Below, one piece after another: positions 26,275 to 35,862 of a stretch of 64,000 nucleotides of DNA (position 1 is the first letter of the stretch; each line of letters starts with the position of its first letter). Source of the stretch: Nocardia vulneris (GTDB taxonomy: Bacteria; Actinomycetota; Actinomycetes; Mycobacteriales; Mycobacteriaceae). The notes below the pieces were generated by a model, which searched no databases, was not told the origin of the DNA, and saw only the letters and a list, made by a program, of their open reading frames with translations. The stretch covers positions 62,001 to 126,000 of the forward strand of contig NZ_BDCI01000029.1 of NCBI RefSeq assembly GCF_001613425.1. Direction: 5' to 3'. The position numbers and the translations under genes were made by a program.

Positions 26275-27650
26275 CCGAGCAGCGCGGCGACGAGCTGGCC
26301 GGTGGAATCGAGCATGGCCGCGAAGATGTCCTGCGGCAGGATCTTTCCGTTGCACCAGGCGACGTTGCAGTTCGACGGCGCGTACGGTCCGACGCCGAGC
26401 AGGATCTGTGCCAGGTGTTCGGGATCGACCCAGAAAGCCAGATCGTCGAGGTCGCTGATGATCGGGCCGAAATGGTCGCCGTAGCGGTAGGGATCGTCGA
26501 ACGGCTCGGCGGGTTGATCGGTGACGGACGCGACCACCCGGCGCAGGAACTCCTTGTTGTCCGGATTGGATTCGGCGGCAAGGGAAGTCTGCACATTGCC
26601 GGTGTCGATGCCGCCCGGGATGCCGAGCCGGACGATCACCATGTCGCGGCTGGGAATCATCACCGCGAACTGGCCGAGCGCCCCGACGAAGGCGTACAGA
26701 TCACGGGGCGCGCCCGGGAACATCGGGTGCTCGAACACCTTGGCGGTGGGCACCGTCGCGGTCTTGTACGAGTCACCGGCGTTGAGCCAGAACAGGAACC
26801 CGTAGCCGCCGTTGGCCGCGGTCGGCTGCCGGGCCTGCCGGATGTAGTCCGGATCGATGAGTTGCGTTGCGCCCCAGCGCCCCTCGTGCAGCATCAGCAG
26901 CGCCAAGCGGGCCAGGTCGTCGGTGCGCATGGCGAGTCCGCCGTTGACGGCGGTGTTGCCGCTGCGATCGCGCAGCCACACCCACTGATCGCGGGCGATG
27001 CCCAACGGCTGCATGACCTCTCGCTGCACGAAGTCCTGGAAGTCCAGACCCGTCGCGATCTCCACGATCTTCGGCAGCAGCACGAGCACCGCCTGCGCGT
27101 ACTGGAAGGTGGTGCCGGGCGCGAACTCGAACGGGGTCTGCAAGGTCTGCGACACCTCGTCGGTGGCGATGCCCGCGATGTCCGCGGCCCAGGTGAACCG
27201 CAGCCCCGTCGTCTGATTCAGCACCTGACGCACGGTGAGCGCGGCATGCGCGGCATCGGCGTGCGGGAAGAACTTGCCGAGCGGATCGTCCAAGCCGAAG
27301 TAGCCGAGCGTGATCGCCCGGCCGACGGCCACCGAGGCGACGCCTTTCGACGAACTGGCCAGCGGCATCGGCAGATTCCCGGTGCCGGTGCGATCACCGA
27401 TCAGGCAGCCGTGCCGATACACCTGCATCGCGAACGCCCCTTTGGCGGACCCGAAATTCAGCGCGGCGTCCAGTGCGGCCGGATCTACGCCCGCGGCCGC
27501 CGGATCAGCCCGTTGCGCCGTCTGTCCGGCGGCGGGTTCGGCGCACGACAGCTCGGCGGCCGGCGCGGCCACCGCCTGCGGGCACACCAGTGCGGCCGCG
27601 ACCAGCGCAATGCACACGAGTCCGCTCGGCCATCCCCGACGGAGATTCAT
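26253..27650 (-). CDS. secreted beta-lactamase-fold serine hydrolase
   Basis: The 465-aa protein has a Sec signal peptide (Arg-containing start, hydrophobic core VCIALVAAALVCPQAVAAPA). A class C beta-lactamase/esterase fold follows: S-x-x-K as SSSKGVAS (about residue 100), a Tyr motif at QYAQAV (about 184), and a conserved region around GYGFLFWLN. Such proteins are mostly esterases or peptidases acting outside the cell rather than true beta-lactamases. The start ATG has a purine-rich AGGAGTGGGACGAGG upstream. Its gene starts 28 bp after the stop of the alpha/beta hydrolase gene, forming a two-gene secreted-hydrolase operon. Confidence 0.85.
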   Translation of the reverse strand: MNLRRGWPSGLVCIALVAAALVCPQAVAAPAAELSCAEPAAGQTAQRADPAAAGVDPAALDAALNFGSAKGAFAMQVYRHGCLIGDRTGTGNLPMPLASSSKGVASVAVGRAITLGYFGLDDPLGKFFPHADAAHAALTVRQVLNQTTGLRFTWAADIAGIATDEVSQTLQTPFEFAPGTTFQYAQAVLVLLPKIVEIATGLDFQDFVQREVMQPLGIARDQWVWLRDRSGNTAVNGGLAMRTDDLARLALLMLHEGRWGATQLIDPDYIRQARQPTAANGGYGFLFWLNAGDSYKTATVPTAKVFEHPMFPGAPRDLYAFVGALGQFAVMIPSRDMVIVRLGIPGGIDTGNVQTSLAAESNPDNKEFLRRVVASVTDQPAEPFDDPYRYGDHFGPIISDLDDLAFWVDPEHLAQILLGVGPYAPSNCNVAWCNGKILPQDIFAAMLDSTGQLVAALLGLGHGPR

Positions 27651-27678
27651 CCTCGTCCCACTCCTGTTTCTTCCCGGA

Positions 27679-28683
27679 TCACTGCACCGCGTTCGCGAGC
27701 GCGTTGCGTTCGACGCTGAAATAGGTCTTGTCCGCGGGCAGCCGCCAGTCGGGACCCACGAAATACTGCCGGGCGAGCTCGTCGCCGAAGGCCAGGTAGC
27801 GCAGCCAGGCCACCGCGGTACCGGCGGACAGATAGTTGTCCAGTCCGTCGACCGGTGAAAAATGGCTCACGCCACGGGCATTGGCGATCCAGGCCGGGGC
27901 GTTGAAGGTCAGGTTGTACTGCCACCAGCGCACCCATGCGAAATCGGGCACCACGAAATCGTTGTAGCCGGTGAGGAACAGCGTCGGCACCGACACCAGC
28001 GCACCCACCGCGAGCGGGCCCGGCTGGACGGCGAGCACGCCGCGCACGCGCATGGCCGGATCGATCGCGGCGGCGATGCCCGGGAACACAGTGCCCGCCT
28101 GCAAGGCCGCCTGGCCGCCGCCCGAGTGGCCCGCGAAGATCGTCCGGCTCAGGTCGACCTTTCGATACAGCGGCGAATTCGGGTCGCGGTCGGCCACCAC
28201 GGCGCTCGCCACCCCGAGCGCGGGCACGTAAATCAGCGAGTTGAAGAACTCGTACGGGATCACCACGACGAATCCGTGGCTCGCCCACTGTTTGGCCAGC
28301 GCGTCGTACATGCCGGGGTTCGCGTCGAAGCCGGAGGTGAAGACCAGCAGCGGCGCGTTCGGCAGGTCCGCGATATCGGCCGGGTAGTAGGTGTTCACGC
28401 CGATCGGCGATTCGAGTCCGTTCGGGAAGGCCTGGGTACAGGTCATGTCGTCACGGTTGCCCAGCATGTGCACGACGATGTGCTGGAACATGCCGTAGAC
28501 CGATTCCTGGCAGGGATTCGTGCGGACCGCCGTCGCGACCGGGTGCGGACCGGGCTTGTTGAATACGACCTGCGCGGTAGGTCCCGGGTCGGCATTGGCT
28601 ACCGGCGCCACCCACCCGAGCACCGTCAGCATGGCCGCCGCAATCACGACCCCCGAACGAATTCGGGTGGCAATCCTCCGCAT
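27679..28683 (-). CDS. secreted alpha/beta hydrolase (chlorophyllase/lipase-like)
   Basis: The 334-aa protein begins with a signal peptide ending near VAPVANADPG. The alpha/beta hydrolase core shows the nucleophile elbow AGHSGGGQAA, a probable Asp in LTGYNDFVVPDF, and a probable His in GVSHFSP. The oxyanion strand is LLVFTSGFDANPGMYDALA. It fits secreted chlorophyllase-like or polyester-active hydrolases of actinomycetes. The substrate is unknown. GAGGAG stands 5 nt before the ATG. It heads a pair with the beta-lactamase-fold gene. Confidence 0.85.
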   Translation of the reverse strand: MRRIATRIRSGVVIAAAMLTVLGWVAPVANADPGPTAQVVFNKPGPHPVATAVRTNPCQESVYGMFQHIVVHMLGNRDDMTCTQAFPNGLESPIGVNTYYPADIADLPNAPLLVFTSGFDANPGMYDALAKQWASHGFVVVIPYEFFNSLIYVPALGVASAVVADRDPNSPLYRKVDLSRTIFAGHSGGGQAALQAGTVFPGIAAAIDPAMRVRGVLAVQPGPLAVGALVSVPTLFLTGYNDFVVPDFAWVRWWQYNLTFNAPAWIANARGVSHFSPVDGLDNYLSAGTAVAWLRYLAFGDELARQYFVGPDWRLPADKTYFSVERNALANAVQ

Positions 28684-28808
28684 CGAGGCTCCTCATCCCC
28701 TCCGGCCACGTCGCCGGAACATCTGGTAGTGAAACCCTTCGGTCTCGAATTCCAGAGCGTACTCGGACGTGGGCCACGCCACAATGAGGCAGATGCACAG
28801 ACGACTGT

Positions 28809-28832
28809 GACCCAGCCCTGTCGGGCCGGGTC
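28809..28832 (-). terminator. terminator-like hairpin after the VanY peptidase gene
   Basis: GACCCAGCCC (28809-28818) pairs with GGGCCGGGTC (28823-28832) with one mismatch and a 4-nt loop. It begins about 27 nt beyond the peptidase stop on the minus strand and separates that gene from the hydrolase operon. Confidence 0.5.
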
Positions 28833-28858
28833 ACTCGCGGACGGACGTCAGCGCGCGG

Positions 28859-29380
28859 TCAGTGCACGCTCGCGTCCGGTTTCGTCGGCGGGCACACGCC
28901 GCCGGGAGTGGTGGCCAGTTCGAAGTGCCACCATTCGTTGTCGAACATGCGGCACAGGCCCCACGTGTTTCCGTTCACCTCCAGCCAGTGCGCGCCCTCC
29001 TGCGGGCCGACGTCGATCGCGCGGCCGGAGACATGCGTCGACTCCTCGGGCGGCAACACCCAGCGCCGCGCCTCGTCGGGACTGCCGTATTTCGCCAAAC
29101 CGTCGTTCCACAGCCACTGCTGTTCGTCACGCGAGCGATAGCCGGAGGTGATCGACAGCGGCACGCCTTGCGCGTGCGCCTCGCCCTCGGCCAACGTGTA
29201 CGCCAACGCCAAACGCGGTTCCAACCCCTCGGTCCCCGCCGCCGACCCCGACGCCTCCCGCTGATCGATCGCCACCCCCGGCCCCGCCACCGCCTGCGGC
29301 ACCCCCACCCCCACCAACGGCAACACCGCCACCGGCAATCCGACCAGCACCCGCCTGCGCACACCACTCCGCAACACCAT
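28859..29380 (-). CDS. D-alanyl-D-alanine carboxypeptidase, VanY family
   Basis: The 173-aa protein starts MVLRSGVRRRVLVGLPVAVL, a basic then hydrophobic export signal. It has the Zn peptidase motif of VanY/peptidase M15: STHVSGRAIDVG supplies S-x-H-x-x-G-x-A-x-D, and WWHFE supplies the second His. The preceding SGYRSRDEQQWLW is also family-typical. The enzyme trims the terminal D-Ala of peptidoglycan stems. I take the ATG at 29380 rather than the longer frame because it yields the signal peptide directly. A Ser/Gly spacer lies before the domain. It appears to be transcribed alone. Confidence 0.88.
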   Translation of the reverse strand: MVLRSGVRRRVLVGLPVAVLPLVGVGVPQAVAGPGVAIDQREASGSAAGTEGLEPRLALAYTLAEGEAHAQGVPLSITSGYRSRDEQQWLWNDGLAKYGSPDEARRWVLPPEESTHVSGRAIDVGPQEGAHWLEVNGNTWGLCRMFDNEWWHFELATTPGGVCPPTKPDASVH

Positions 29381-29432
29381 GCCGGCGATGGTAGTGCCTC
29401 CGGGCCCGCCCGCCCGGAACCACCGAGTCGAC

Positions 29433-29756
29433 TCAGAGATCCAGTTCGATCCGCAACTTCGACGACAGGCTTTCCATCGTTTCGACGCAGAGCTCGCCGA
29501 GGGGTCCGGCCAGCCACGGTCGGTATGTGCTCGCGAGCAGGTCGACCCGAATCCAACCCTCGACCGGATCGGCATTCCCGAGCCGCACCGCGACCATCGA
29601 CTGTGGGTCCAGTCGCTCGACGGGCGCGGTCAGCACCCGAACTCGCTCGTCGGGTAGCCGGTAATCCGCCGAGACGACAACGCGGTACGGAGTGCGGGGA
29701 TCGTTCTCGAGCGATGGCCGGTCGCGCTCGAACCGGTAGACCTCGCCTCGCCTCAT
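29433..29756 (-). CDS. MazF/PemK-like toxin
   Basis: The 107-aa protein opens MRRGEVYRFERDRPSLENDP and continues TPYRVVVSADYRL, the layout of MazF/PemK/CcdB-fold toxins (M-x-R-G-x-V-Y at the start, then a V-V-V-S strand). Family members cleave mRNA or other RNAs at short motifs, or poison gyrase in the CcdB case. The ATG overlaps the antitoxin stop (ATGA), the standard antitoxin-first arrangement. The C-terminal half (VEGWIRVDLLASTYRPWL) is more diverged, so the target cannot be predicted. Confidence 0.78.
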   Translation of the reverse strand: MRRGEVYRFERDRPSLENDPRTPYRVVVSADYRLPDERVRVLTAPVERLDPQSMVAVRLGNADPVEGWIRVDLLASTYRPWLAGPLGELCVETMESLSSKLRIELDL

Positions 29757-30007
29757 GCGCGCCGACCGCGGCGCACTTCGGCCTCAGCCGCCTGCAGGTC
29801 GGCCAACTCCGCCTCCGCGATCGCCGCCTCGTGCATGCCGAGGGCACGATCGCGGGCCGCGGAACGGACAGCGTCCTGATACAGCATCCAACTGTGCGCG
29901 CAACGCGCGAAGTACGGCGACAGTTGCATCCCGGCTTCGGCGGCCCCCTGCTGCAGGCCCGCCAGCACCGCCTCGTCGACCGTCAGCGTGATCTTCCGGG
30001 TTGCCAT
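29753..30007 (-). CDS. antitoxin of the MazF-like pair
   Basis: The 84-aa protein begins MATRKITLTVDEAVLAGLQQ, a ribbon-helix-helix-type N-terminus for operator binding. A helical segment follows (AGMQLSPYFARCAHSWML) and an acidic, Ala/Glu-rich tail (about residues 55-80) that would wrap the toxin. The ATG at 30007 has GAGGA about 2-3 nt upstream. It overlaps the toxin gene by four bases. Autoregulation by the RHH domain is expected from family knowledge. Confidence 0.75.
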   Translation of the reverse strand: MATRKITLTVDEAVLAGLQQGAAEAGMQLSPYFARCAHSWMLYQDAVRSAARDRALGMHEAAIAEAELADLQAAEAEVRRGRRA

Positions 30008-30172
30008 ATTCCTCACCATACCACCGGCCATACCGCTGGCAGGTGAACTTCGCACCGTGGTGGCAAATGCCTCGGACGGTGCCGCCGAGATTCTGGAGCG
30101 CCGCAGCGAACTGGGGTCATAGTCATTGGACATGGCACCGTTATACCCGAATCCCCTTGCGCGGCAATCTTT

Positions 30173-30224
30173 TAATCCACAAGGAACACGGGTTGTCCAC
30201 AATCCGCGCCAGTGCTGTGGATCA
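30173..30224. promoter_or_regulatory. cluster of three DnaA-box-like nonamers
   Basis: Within 52 bp there are two direct and one inverted match to TT(A/G)TCCACA, with 1, 0 and 1 mismatches. Local base composition is less GC-rich than the surroundings. The cluster is upstream of the antitoxin gene. No replication initiator gene is present, so titration or regulation by DnaA is likelier than an origin. Confidence 0.35.
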
Positions 30225-30383
30225 CACTTCGACGACGGTTGAGCACTGTCCGTTTCGCGAAATACGCGGTGTTCGACCGGGATTGACGAATGCCCTGTTC
30301 CGGCGATCTGGGCGGGCGCGGGCAATTCGGCCGCGGGCGGCGTCCCCGAGGGAGGTAGCGGGACCGGCGCTCACAGGCGGAGG

Positions 30384-30415
30384 GGGTTGTGCACAACCCG
30401 GCAGGGTGTGCACAG
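30384..30415. promoter_or_regulatory. paired TTGTGCACAA palindromes
   Basis: A 16-bp perfect palindrome (GGGTTGTGCACAACCC) is followed by GTGTGCACAG at a 19-bp centre-to-centre distance, close to two helical turns. This looks like a dimer-of-dimers operator. Neither adjacent gene starts nearby, so the target promoter is unclear. Confidence 0.4.
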
Positions 30416-30486
30416 TTCGCTCCCCATCGATGTGAACAGCCACTACAACGGACAATTCGACTACCGCACCGGATAATTGGGCCGAA

Positions 30487-30954
30487 TCACTCGGGCAGCG
30501 GAGTGACCAGCGAGAGGTGCTCGCGATCGACGGCGGGCGCCCGCGCGGGCGTGGCACGCCGGATGACCTCGGCGGCCGCCCGATTGCGGCCGATCCGTTC
30601 GATGATCTCGCCGCCGTGGTCGCGCGCGTAGGCGATGGCGATCTTGATCTTGCCCGCGTGCAGACTCGATCGGGCACTGAGCACTTCGATGCGCCGCTCG
30701 ACCGGACCGTCCAGTTCCTGTAGGCGCGCAACGACTTCCCAGACATCGGGCCCCGCGACCAGCGCCGCGCGCCGATCGCTCATGGGTCCCCGGAAGATGA
30801 TGCCGGGATGATCGAGCTGATCGACGCCCTCCCGGATGAGGCGGTCGAGTAGCGCGGCGGAAGTTGTCCCTTCGCGGGCCGCGCGTGCGGCCAGCCTGCG
30901 GCTGGCGGATTGCGAGAGACGCAGTGTCCTCGTGACCGTCCTGAACGTACTCAT
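30487..30954 (-). CDS. RHH/antitoxin-like protein without a paired toxin
   Basis: The 155-aa protein begins MSTFRTVTRTLRLSQSASRR with a helix-rich DNA-binding-like N-terminus (LAARAAREGTTSAALLDRLI). Then comes HPGIIFRGPMSDRRAALVAG, reminiscent of the C-terminal part of some actinobacterial VapB-type antitoxins. The C-terminal third (KIKIAIAYARDHGGEIIERI) is helical. The ATG at 30954 has GAGGAGG about 3 nt upstream. No PIN-domain or other toxin gene follows. It could be an orphan antitoxin or a regulator. Confidence 0.6.
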   Translation of the reverse strand: MSTFRTVTRTLRLSQSASRRLAARAAREGTTSAALLDRLIREGVDQLDHPGIIFRGPMSDRRAALVAGPDVWEVVARLQELDGPVERRIEVLSARSSLHAGKIKIAIAYARDHGGEIIERIGRNRAAAEVIRRATPARAPAVDREHLSLVTPLPE

Positions 30955-31116
30955 TGCCCTCCTCGACCTCAATGGCAGTTGCGCTCGAGCACCTGGAATC
31001 AACGACGTACATCGCTAAGGGTGCCTCGCGAATCGGCCGCCCGGCCCCCGGCGATCGGGGTGACACTGCGATGTCCGCGAAAAGCCGCTAGCCAGGTCGA
31101 ACGCCCAGATAAGCCG

Positions 31117-32421
31117 TCAGCGGGCGTCGCCGGGCCACGCGATGAGCGGGTCCGCGGCTACCCACAGCGGACAGGCGAAGACCGTGGCCGGCGTCGTGTC
31201 CCGCGCGGTTTCCCGCCACGATCCGGCACCCTGCTCGATCGCTTGGCGATAGATCGAGACGAGTTCGGCCGTGTAATTCGACTGCCGCACCCCATCGGCA
31301 CAACCGACCAGGACCTTCCGCATCTCGGCCAGCCGTTCCGGCGTGTTCGCGAGCCTGCCGAGCGCTTCGGCGAGCGCCAGGATCGACGGCCCGAGGGCGC
31401 GCACTCCCCCGCCGTCCGGCACGGCCTCGTCCAAGTCCGGGTCGCAATAGAGAAGAGGAAGGCCGACGGCGACGGCCTCCTGCACCACCATGTGCTGGGA
31501 GTCCGCGCCGAACGACGAGGACAGCAGCACGTCGTGGGTGCGCATGGCCGCCAGGCATTCGGCCCGGCCGACCTCGCCGTGCAACCGGACCCGGTCACGC
31601 AAACCGTGCCGTTCGACGAACGACCAGGCCCGATCCAGCAGCGGTCCGGTGCCGTACATGTCCAGCGTGCACCCGCCTGGTGCGGCGTCCAGCGCCAGGC
31701 GCACGGCCTCCAGCGCGGCGAGCGGCCGCTTCTCCAGCGCGAACCGGCCGCACCAGAGAACGCGCAGGGGTTGTTGCGCGGCAGCGGATTCCGCGTTCGG
31801 ATCGGGCAGGGTGAAGTGCGGGTCCGGTGCGGCGTCCAGCAGTTCGTCATCGATGCCGTTGGGCACCACGTGAATCGGGCGGCGCACGCCCGCCGCGACC
31901 AGCGTGCGCGCCAGCCGTCGCGTCGGCGTCACCACCCGGTCGGCGGCCTGCGCCCGGCCCGACAGCGGCTGCGCGGCGCGGTGGCCGCCGCGCAGGTACC
32001 GCCGGATCGATGCGGTCACCAAGCGCAGCACGGAATACCGTTCGACCAGTGCCTCGTCGTGCCGCCGCAGCGTTTGCACCAGCGGAATGCCGTGCCTGCG
32101 CGCGGCCTGCAGCCCGGCGATCCCGGCACCGGACGCGGTGAGCACGTGCACCACGTCGACCGGACCACGCTCGGCGAAGGCCGCGTCGATCGATCCGGCG
32201 TTCGCACCGTTCGGCACCACCAGCACCGACCCGTCCGAGCGCCAACCGGAAACGCCTTCCAACACAACGAGATCCGGGTCCGCGGCGGCGGCATCGACGG
32301 CCGGTGCGAAGACCGTGACCCGATGTCCCAGCCGCCGCAACGACTTCCACTGCGCGACCAGCGCGGAGTGCGACCCACCGACCGTGCCGAGCGATACGTC
32401 GGCGAAGATCGCGACGTGCAA
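31117..32421 (-). CDS. GT4-family glycosyltransferase
   Basis: The 434-aa enzyme has the GT-B two-domain fold. The N-terminal acceptor half opens HVAIFADVSLGTVGGSHSAL. The C-terminal donor half starts near VVPNGID and carries LRVLWCGRFALEKRPLAAL, then SFGADSQHMVVQEAVAVGLP, the E-x7-E-type nucleotide-sugar motif region. It likely adds a sugar to a lipid, polysaccharide or small molecule; the acceptor is unknown. I choose the TTG at 32421 because GGAGGGAGGAA lies 5 nt upstream and nothing upstream resembles the family. It diverges from alkB across the 32509-32524 palindrome. Confidence 0.82.
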   Translation of the reverse strand: MHVAIFADVSLGTVGGSHSALVAQWKSLRRLGHRVTVFAPAVDAAAADPDLVVLEGVSGWRSDGSVLVVPNGANAGSIDAAFAERGPVDVVHVLTASGAGIAGLQAARRHGIPLVQTLRRHDEALVERYSVLRLVTASIRRYLRGGHRAAQPLSGRAQAADRVVTPTRRLARTLVAAGVRRPIHVVPNGIDDELLDAAPDPHFTLPDPNAESAAAQQPLRVLWCGRFALEKRPLAALEAVRLALDAAPGGCTLDMYGTGPLLDRAWSFVERHGLRDRVRLHGEVGRAECLAAMRTHDVLLSSSFGADSQHMVVQEAVAVGLPLLYCDPDLDEAVPDGGGVRALGPSILALAEALGRLANTPERLAEMRKVLVGCADGVRQSNYTAELVSIYRQAIEQGAGSWRETARDTTPATVFACPLWVAADPLIAWPGDAR

Positions 32422-32716
32422 CCGAGTTCCTCCCTTCCGCTCCGACCATAACCCGTTCCCCGGGACGGGGCACGTGCCGCGGAAAGGCAAGCCCAAGGAT
32501 GCCCACTGTTTGCTAATTAGCAAAGGAAACGCTTCCCGGGCGTGGGTGGGTGGTGGTCGCGGCGCGCACCGATTAGGAATACACTCACTTCGCTCTCGTA
32601 ACGACTTACATATTCGCGGCGACTCTTCTGTCAAAGGCACCAGGGTTATCCGCGAATAGCGGCGAGGCGCAGCAGGTTCCGGCCGCGCGGTTCGCCGGAG
32701 TGTTACCGGAAGAGGA
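32422..32716. other. divergent promoter region between the GT4 gene and alkB
   Basis: The 295 bp contain the palindrome at 32509-32524 and an AT-richer patch near 32600-32615 (GACTTACATATTCG) that could hold the alkB -10. Otherwise I see nothing coding. Confidence 0.5.
32509..32524. promoter_or_regulatory. 16-bp perfect palindrome, candidate repressor operator
   Basis: TTTGCTAATTAGCAAA is a perfect palindrome and strikingly AT-rich for this genome. It lies about 88 bp upstream of the GT4 start and 193 bp upstream of alkB. TetR- and MarR-family repressors use such sites. No regulator gene is adjacent. Confidence 0.5.
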
Positions 32717-33883
32717 ATGAAGATCAATCGTCGACCCGCACGAGGTCAGGATTCGAAGCGCCCGTTGTGGGTTCTCGGCTTGATCGCGCCGTCGTGCGCG
32801 CTGCTCCCCTCTCAGCTCGTGCTGCACACCGGAGCGCCCGTCTTCTGGTGGATCGGCCCGATCATCGTGCTGATCGTGATCCCGGTGCTGGACTGGGTGG
32901 TCGGCGAGGACGGCGACAACCCGCGCGACGAAGACTACGAATTGCTCTCCAACGACCGGTATTACCGGTGGTGCACCTACCTCTTCCTGCCGATTCAGCT
33001 GATCGGGCTCGGCATCGCCTGCTACCTGTGGACCGGTCCCGAACTCGGCGTCGCCGACAAGCTCGGCTTGGCCGCCACCCTCGGCTTCGTCAGCGGCATC
33101 GGCATCAACGCCGCGCACGAATTGGGGCACCGGGTCGAGCATCTGGAGCGCTGGCTGGCGAAGATCGCACTCGCGCAATCGGGGTACGGCCACTTCTTCG
33201 TCGAGCACAATCGTGGCCACCACGTCCGGGTGGCCACGCCGGAGGACCCGGCCAGCGCCCGGTTCGGCGAGACCCTCTGGGAGTTCCTGCCGCGCAGCGT
33301 ATCCGGCGGTTTCCGCTCGGCGGTCCGGCTGGAACGCGAGCGCCTCGCGCGCAAGGACAAGGGCTGGTGGCACGTGGACAACCACATCCTGCAGGCCTGG
33401 TCGATGACCGCGGTGCTGTTCGGCGGGCTGATCGCGGCGTTCGGCCTCGCGGTGCTGCCGTGGCTGGCCCTGCAGGCGGTGATCGGCATCGCGCTGCTGG
33501 AGACGGTGAACTATGTGGAGCACTACGGGCTGTTGCGCGAACGACGCCCGAACGGCAACTACGCGCGCTGCTCCCCGCGCGACAGCTGGAACAGCGACCG
33601 GCTCGTCACGAATATCTTCCTGTTCCATCTGCAGCGCCACAGCGACCACCACGCCAACCCGGGCCGGCGGTACCAGACCCTGCGCAGCTCGGCGCAGGCG
33701 CCACAGCTACCGGCGGGCTACGCGACCATGATCGTGCTCGCCGCCGTGCCACCGCTGTGGCGGGCCGTGATGGACCCTCGCGTGCTCGCCCACTACGACG
33801 GCGACCTCGCCCGGGTCAACGTGCAGCCGCGCCGGCTCGGCCGGTTGCGCGCCGCCCTGACGTATCGGCGCGCGACCAGCTGA
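32717..33883 (+). CDS. alkB: alkane 1-monooxygenase (AlkB)
   Basis: AlkB is a di-iron membrane hydroxylase that converts medium-chain n-alkanes to 1-alkanols using electrons from rubredoxin. The 388-aa protein has hydrophobic spans and all conserved His motifs: HELGHR (about residue 135), EHNRGHH (about 163), NYVEHYGL (about 265) and LQRHSDHHANP (about 304). Length is close to the usual 400 aa. GAAGAGGA stands directly before the ATG. Unlike most actinobacterial alkB genes, no rubredoxin or TetR gene follows: the next gene is a convergent fumarase 4 bp away. Electrons must then come from a rubredoxin encoded elsewhere. Confidence 0.94.
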   Translation: MKINRRPARGQDSKRPLWVLGLIAPSCALLPSQLVLHTGAPVFWWIGPIIVLIVIPVLDWVVGEDGDNPRDEDYELLSNDRYYRWCTYLFLPIQLIGLGIACYLWTGPELGVADKLGLAATLGFVSGIGINAAHELGHRVEHLERWLAKIALAQSGYGHFFVEHNRGHHVRVATPEDPASARFGETLWEFLPRSVSGGFRSAVRLERERLARKDKGWWHVDNHILQAWSMTAVLFGGLIAAFGLAVLPWLALQAVIGIALLETVNYVEHYGLLRERRPNGNYARCSPRDSWNSDRLVTNIFLFHLQRHSDHHANPGRRYQTLRSSAQAPQLPAGYATMIVLAAVPPLWRAVMDPRVLAHYDGDLARVNVQPRRLGRLRAALTYRRATS

Positions 33884-33887
33884 CCGG

Positions 33888-35564
<1,677 letters not shown>

Positions 35565-35656
35565 GAGACGCACTCCTTCGAGGTGGGCCGGGCCGAGTAG
35601 CCACAGCTGGTCACGAGCAGAGCGAGCCTATCCATCCGGCCGCATCCCACCCCGGC

Positions 35657-35675
35657 TTAGGCAAGCCTTATCACC
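35657..35675. promoter_or_regulatory. candidate IdeR/DtxR iron box upstream of fumarase
   Basis: TTAGGCAAGCCTTATC starts at 35657 and matches about 12 of 19 positions of the DtxR/IdeR consensus, with an intact TTAGG half and an AGCCT core. The rest of the 298-bp gap between fumarase and the MarR gene shows no gene. Confidence 0.35.
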
Positions 35676-35862
35676 GCGAACAACCAGGCTGCTCGCGTTC
35701 GTTCAGTTGGCACAAAAGGTTGCACGTTCAACCCCGGTAGTGCTACCTGTCGTCTCACACAAAACGCTCGGACGTCCGACCGTCCGGTCGCCACGCAAAC
35801 CGTCACGCGAACGTACAACGGCGCGCGACAATGTATGACACGCCAGAGTTTGGAGCGCTATC

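Larger units (their letters stand above)
30008..30486. other. 479-bp gene-free segment with DnaA-box-like sites
   Basis: No gene is supported here. Three nonamers near one end resemble DnaA boxes: TAATCCACA (30173-30181), TTGTCCACA (30193-30201, an exact actinobacterial form) and TGTGGATCA (30216-30224, inverted). Further on, a perfect 16-bp palindrome centred on TTGTGCACAA (30384-30399) and a related TGTGCACA (30407-30414) lie 19 bp apart, centre to centre. The first 70 bases next to the antitoxin probably hold its promoter. Confidence 0.45.
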
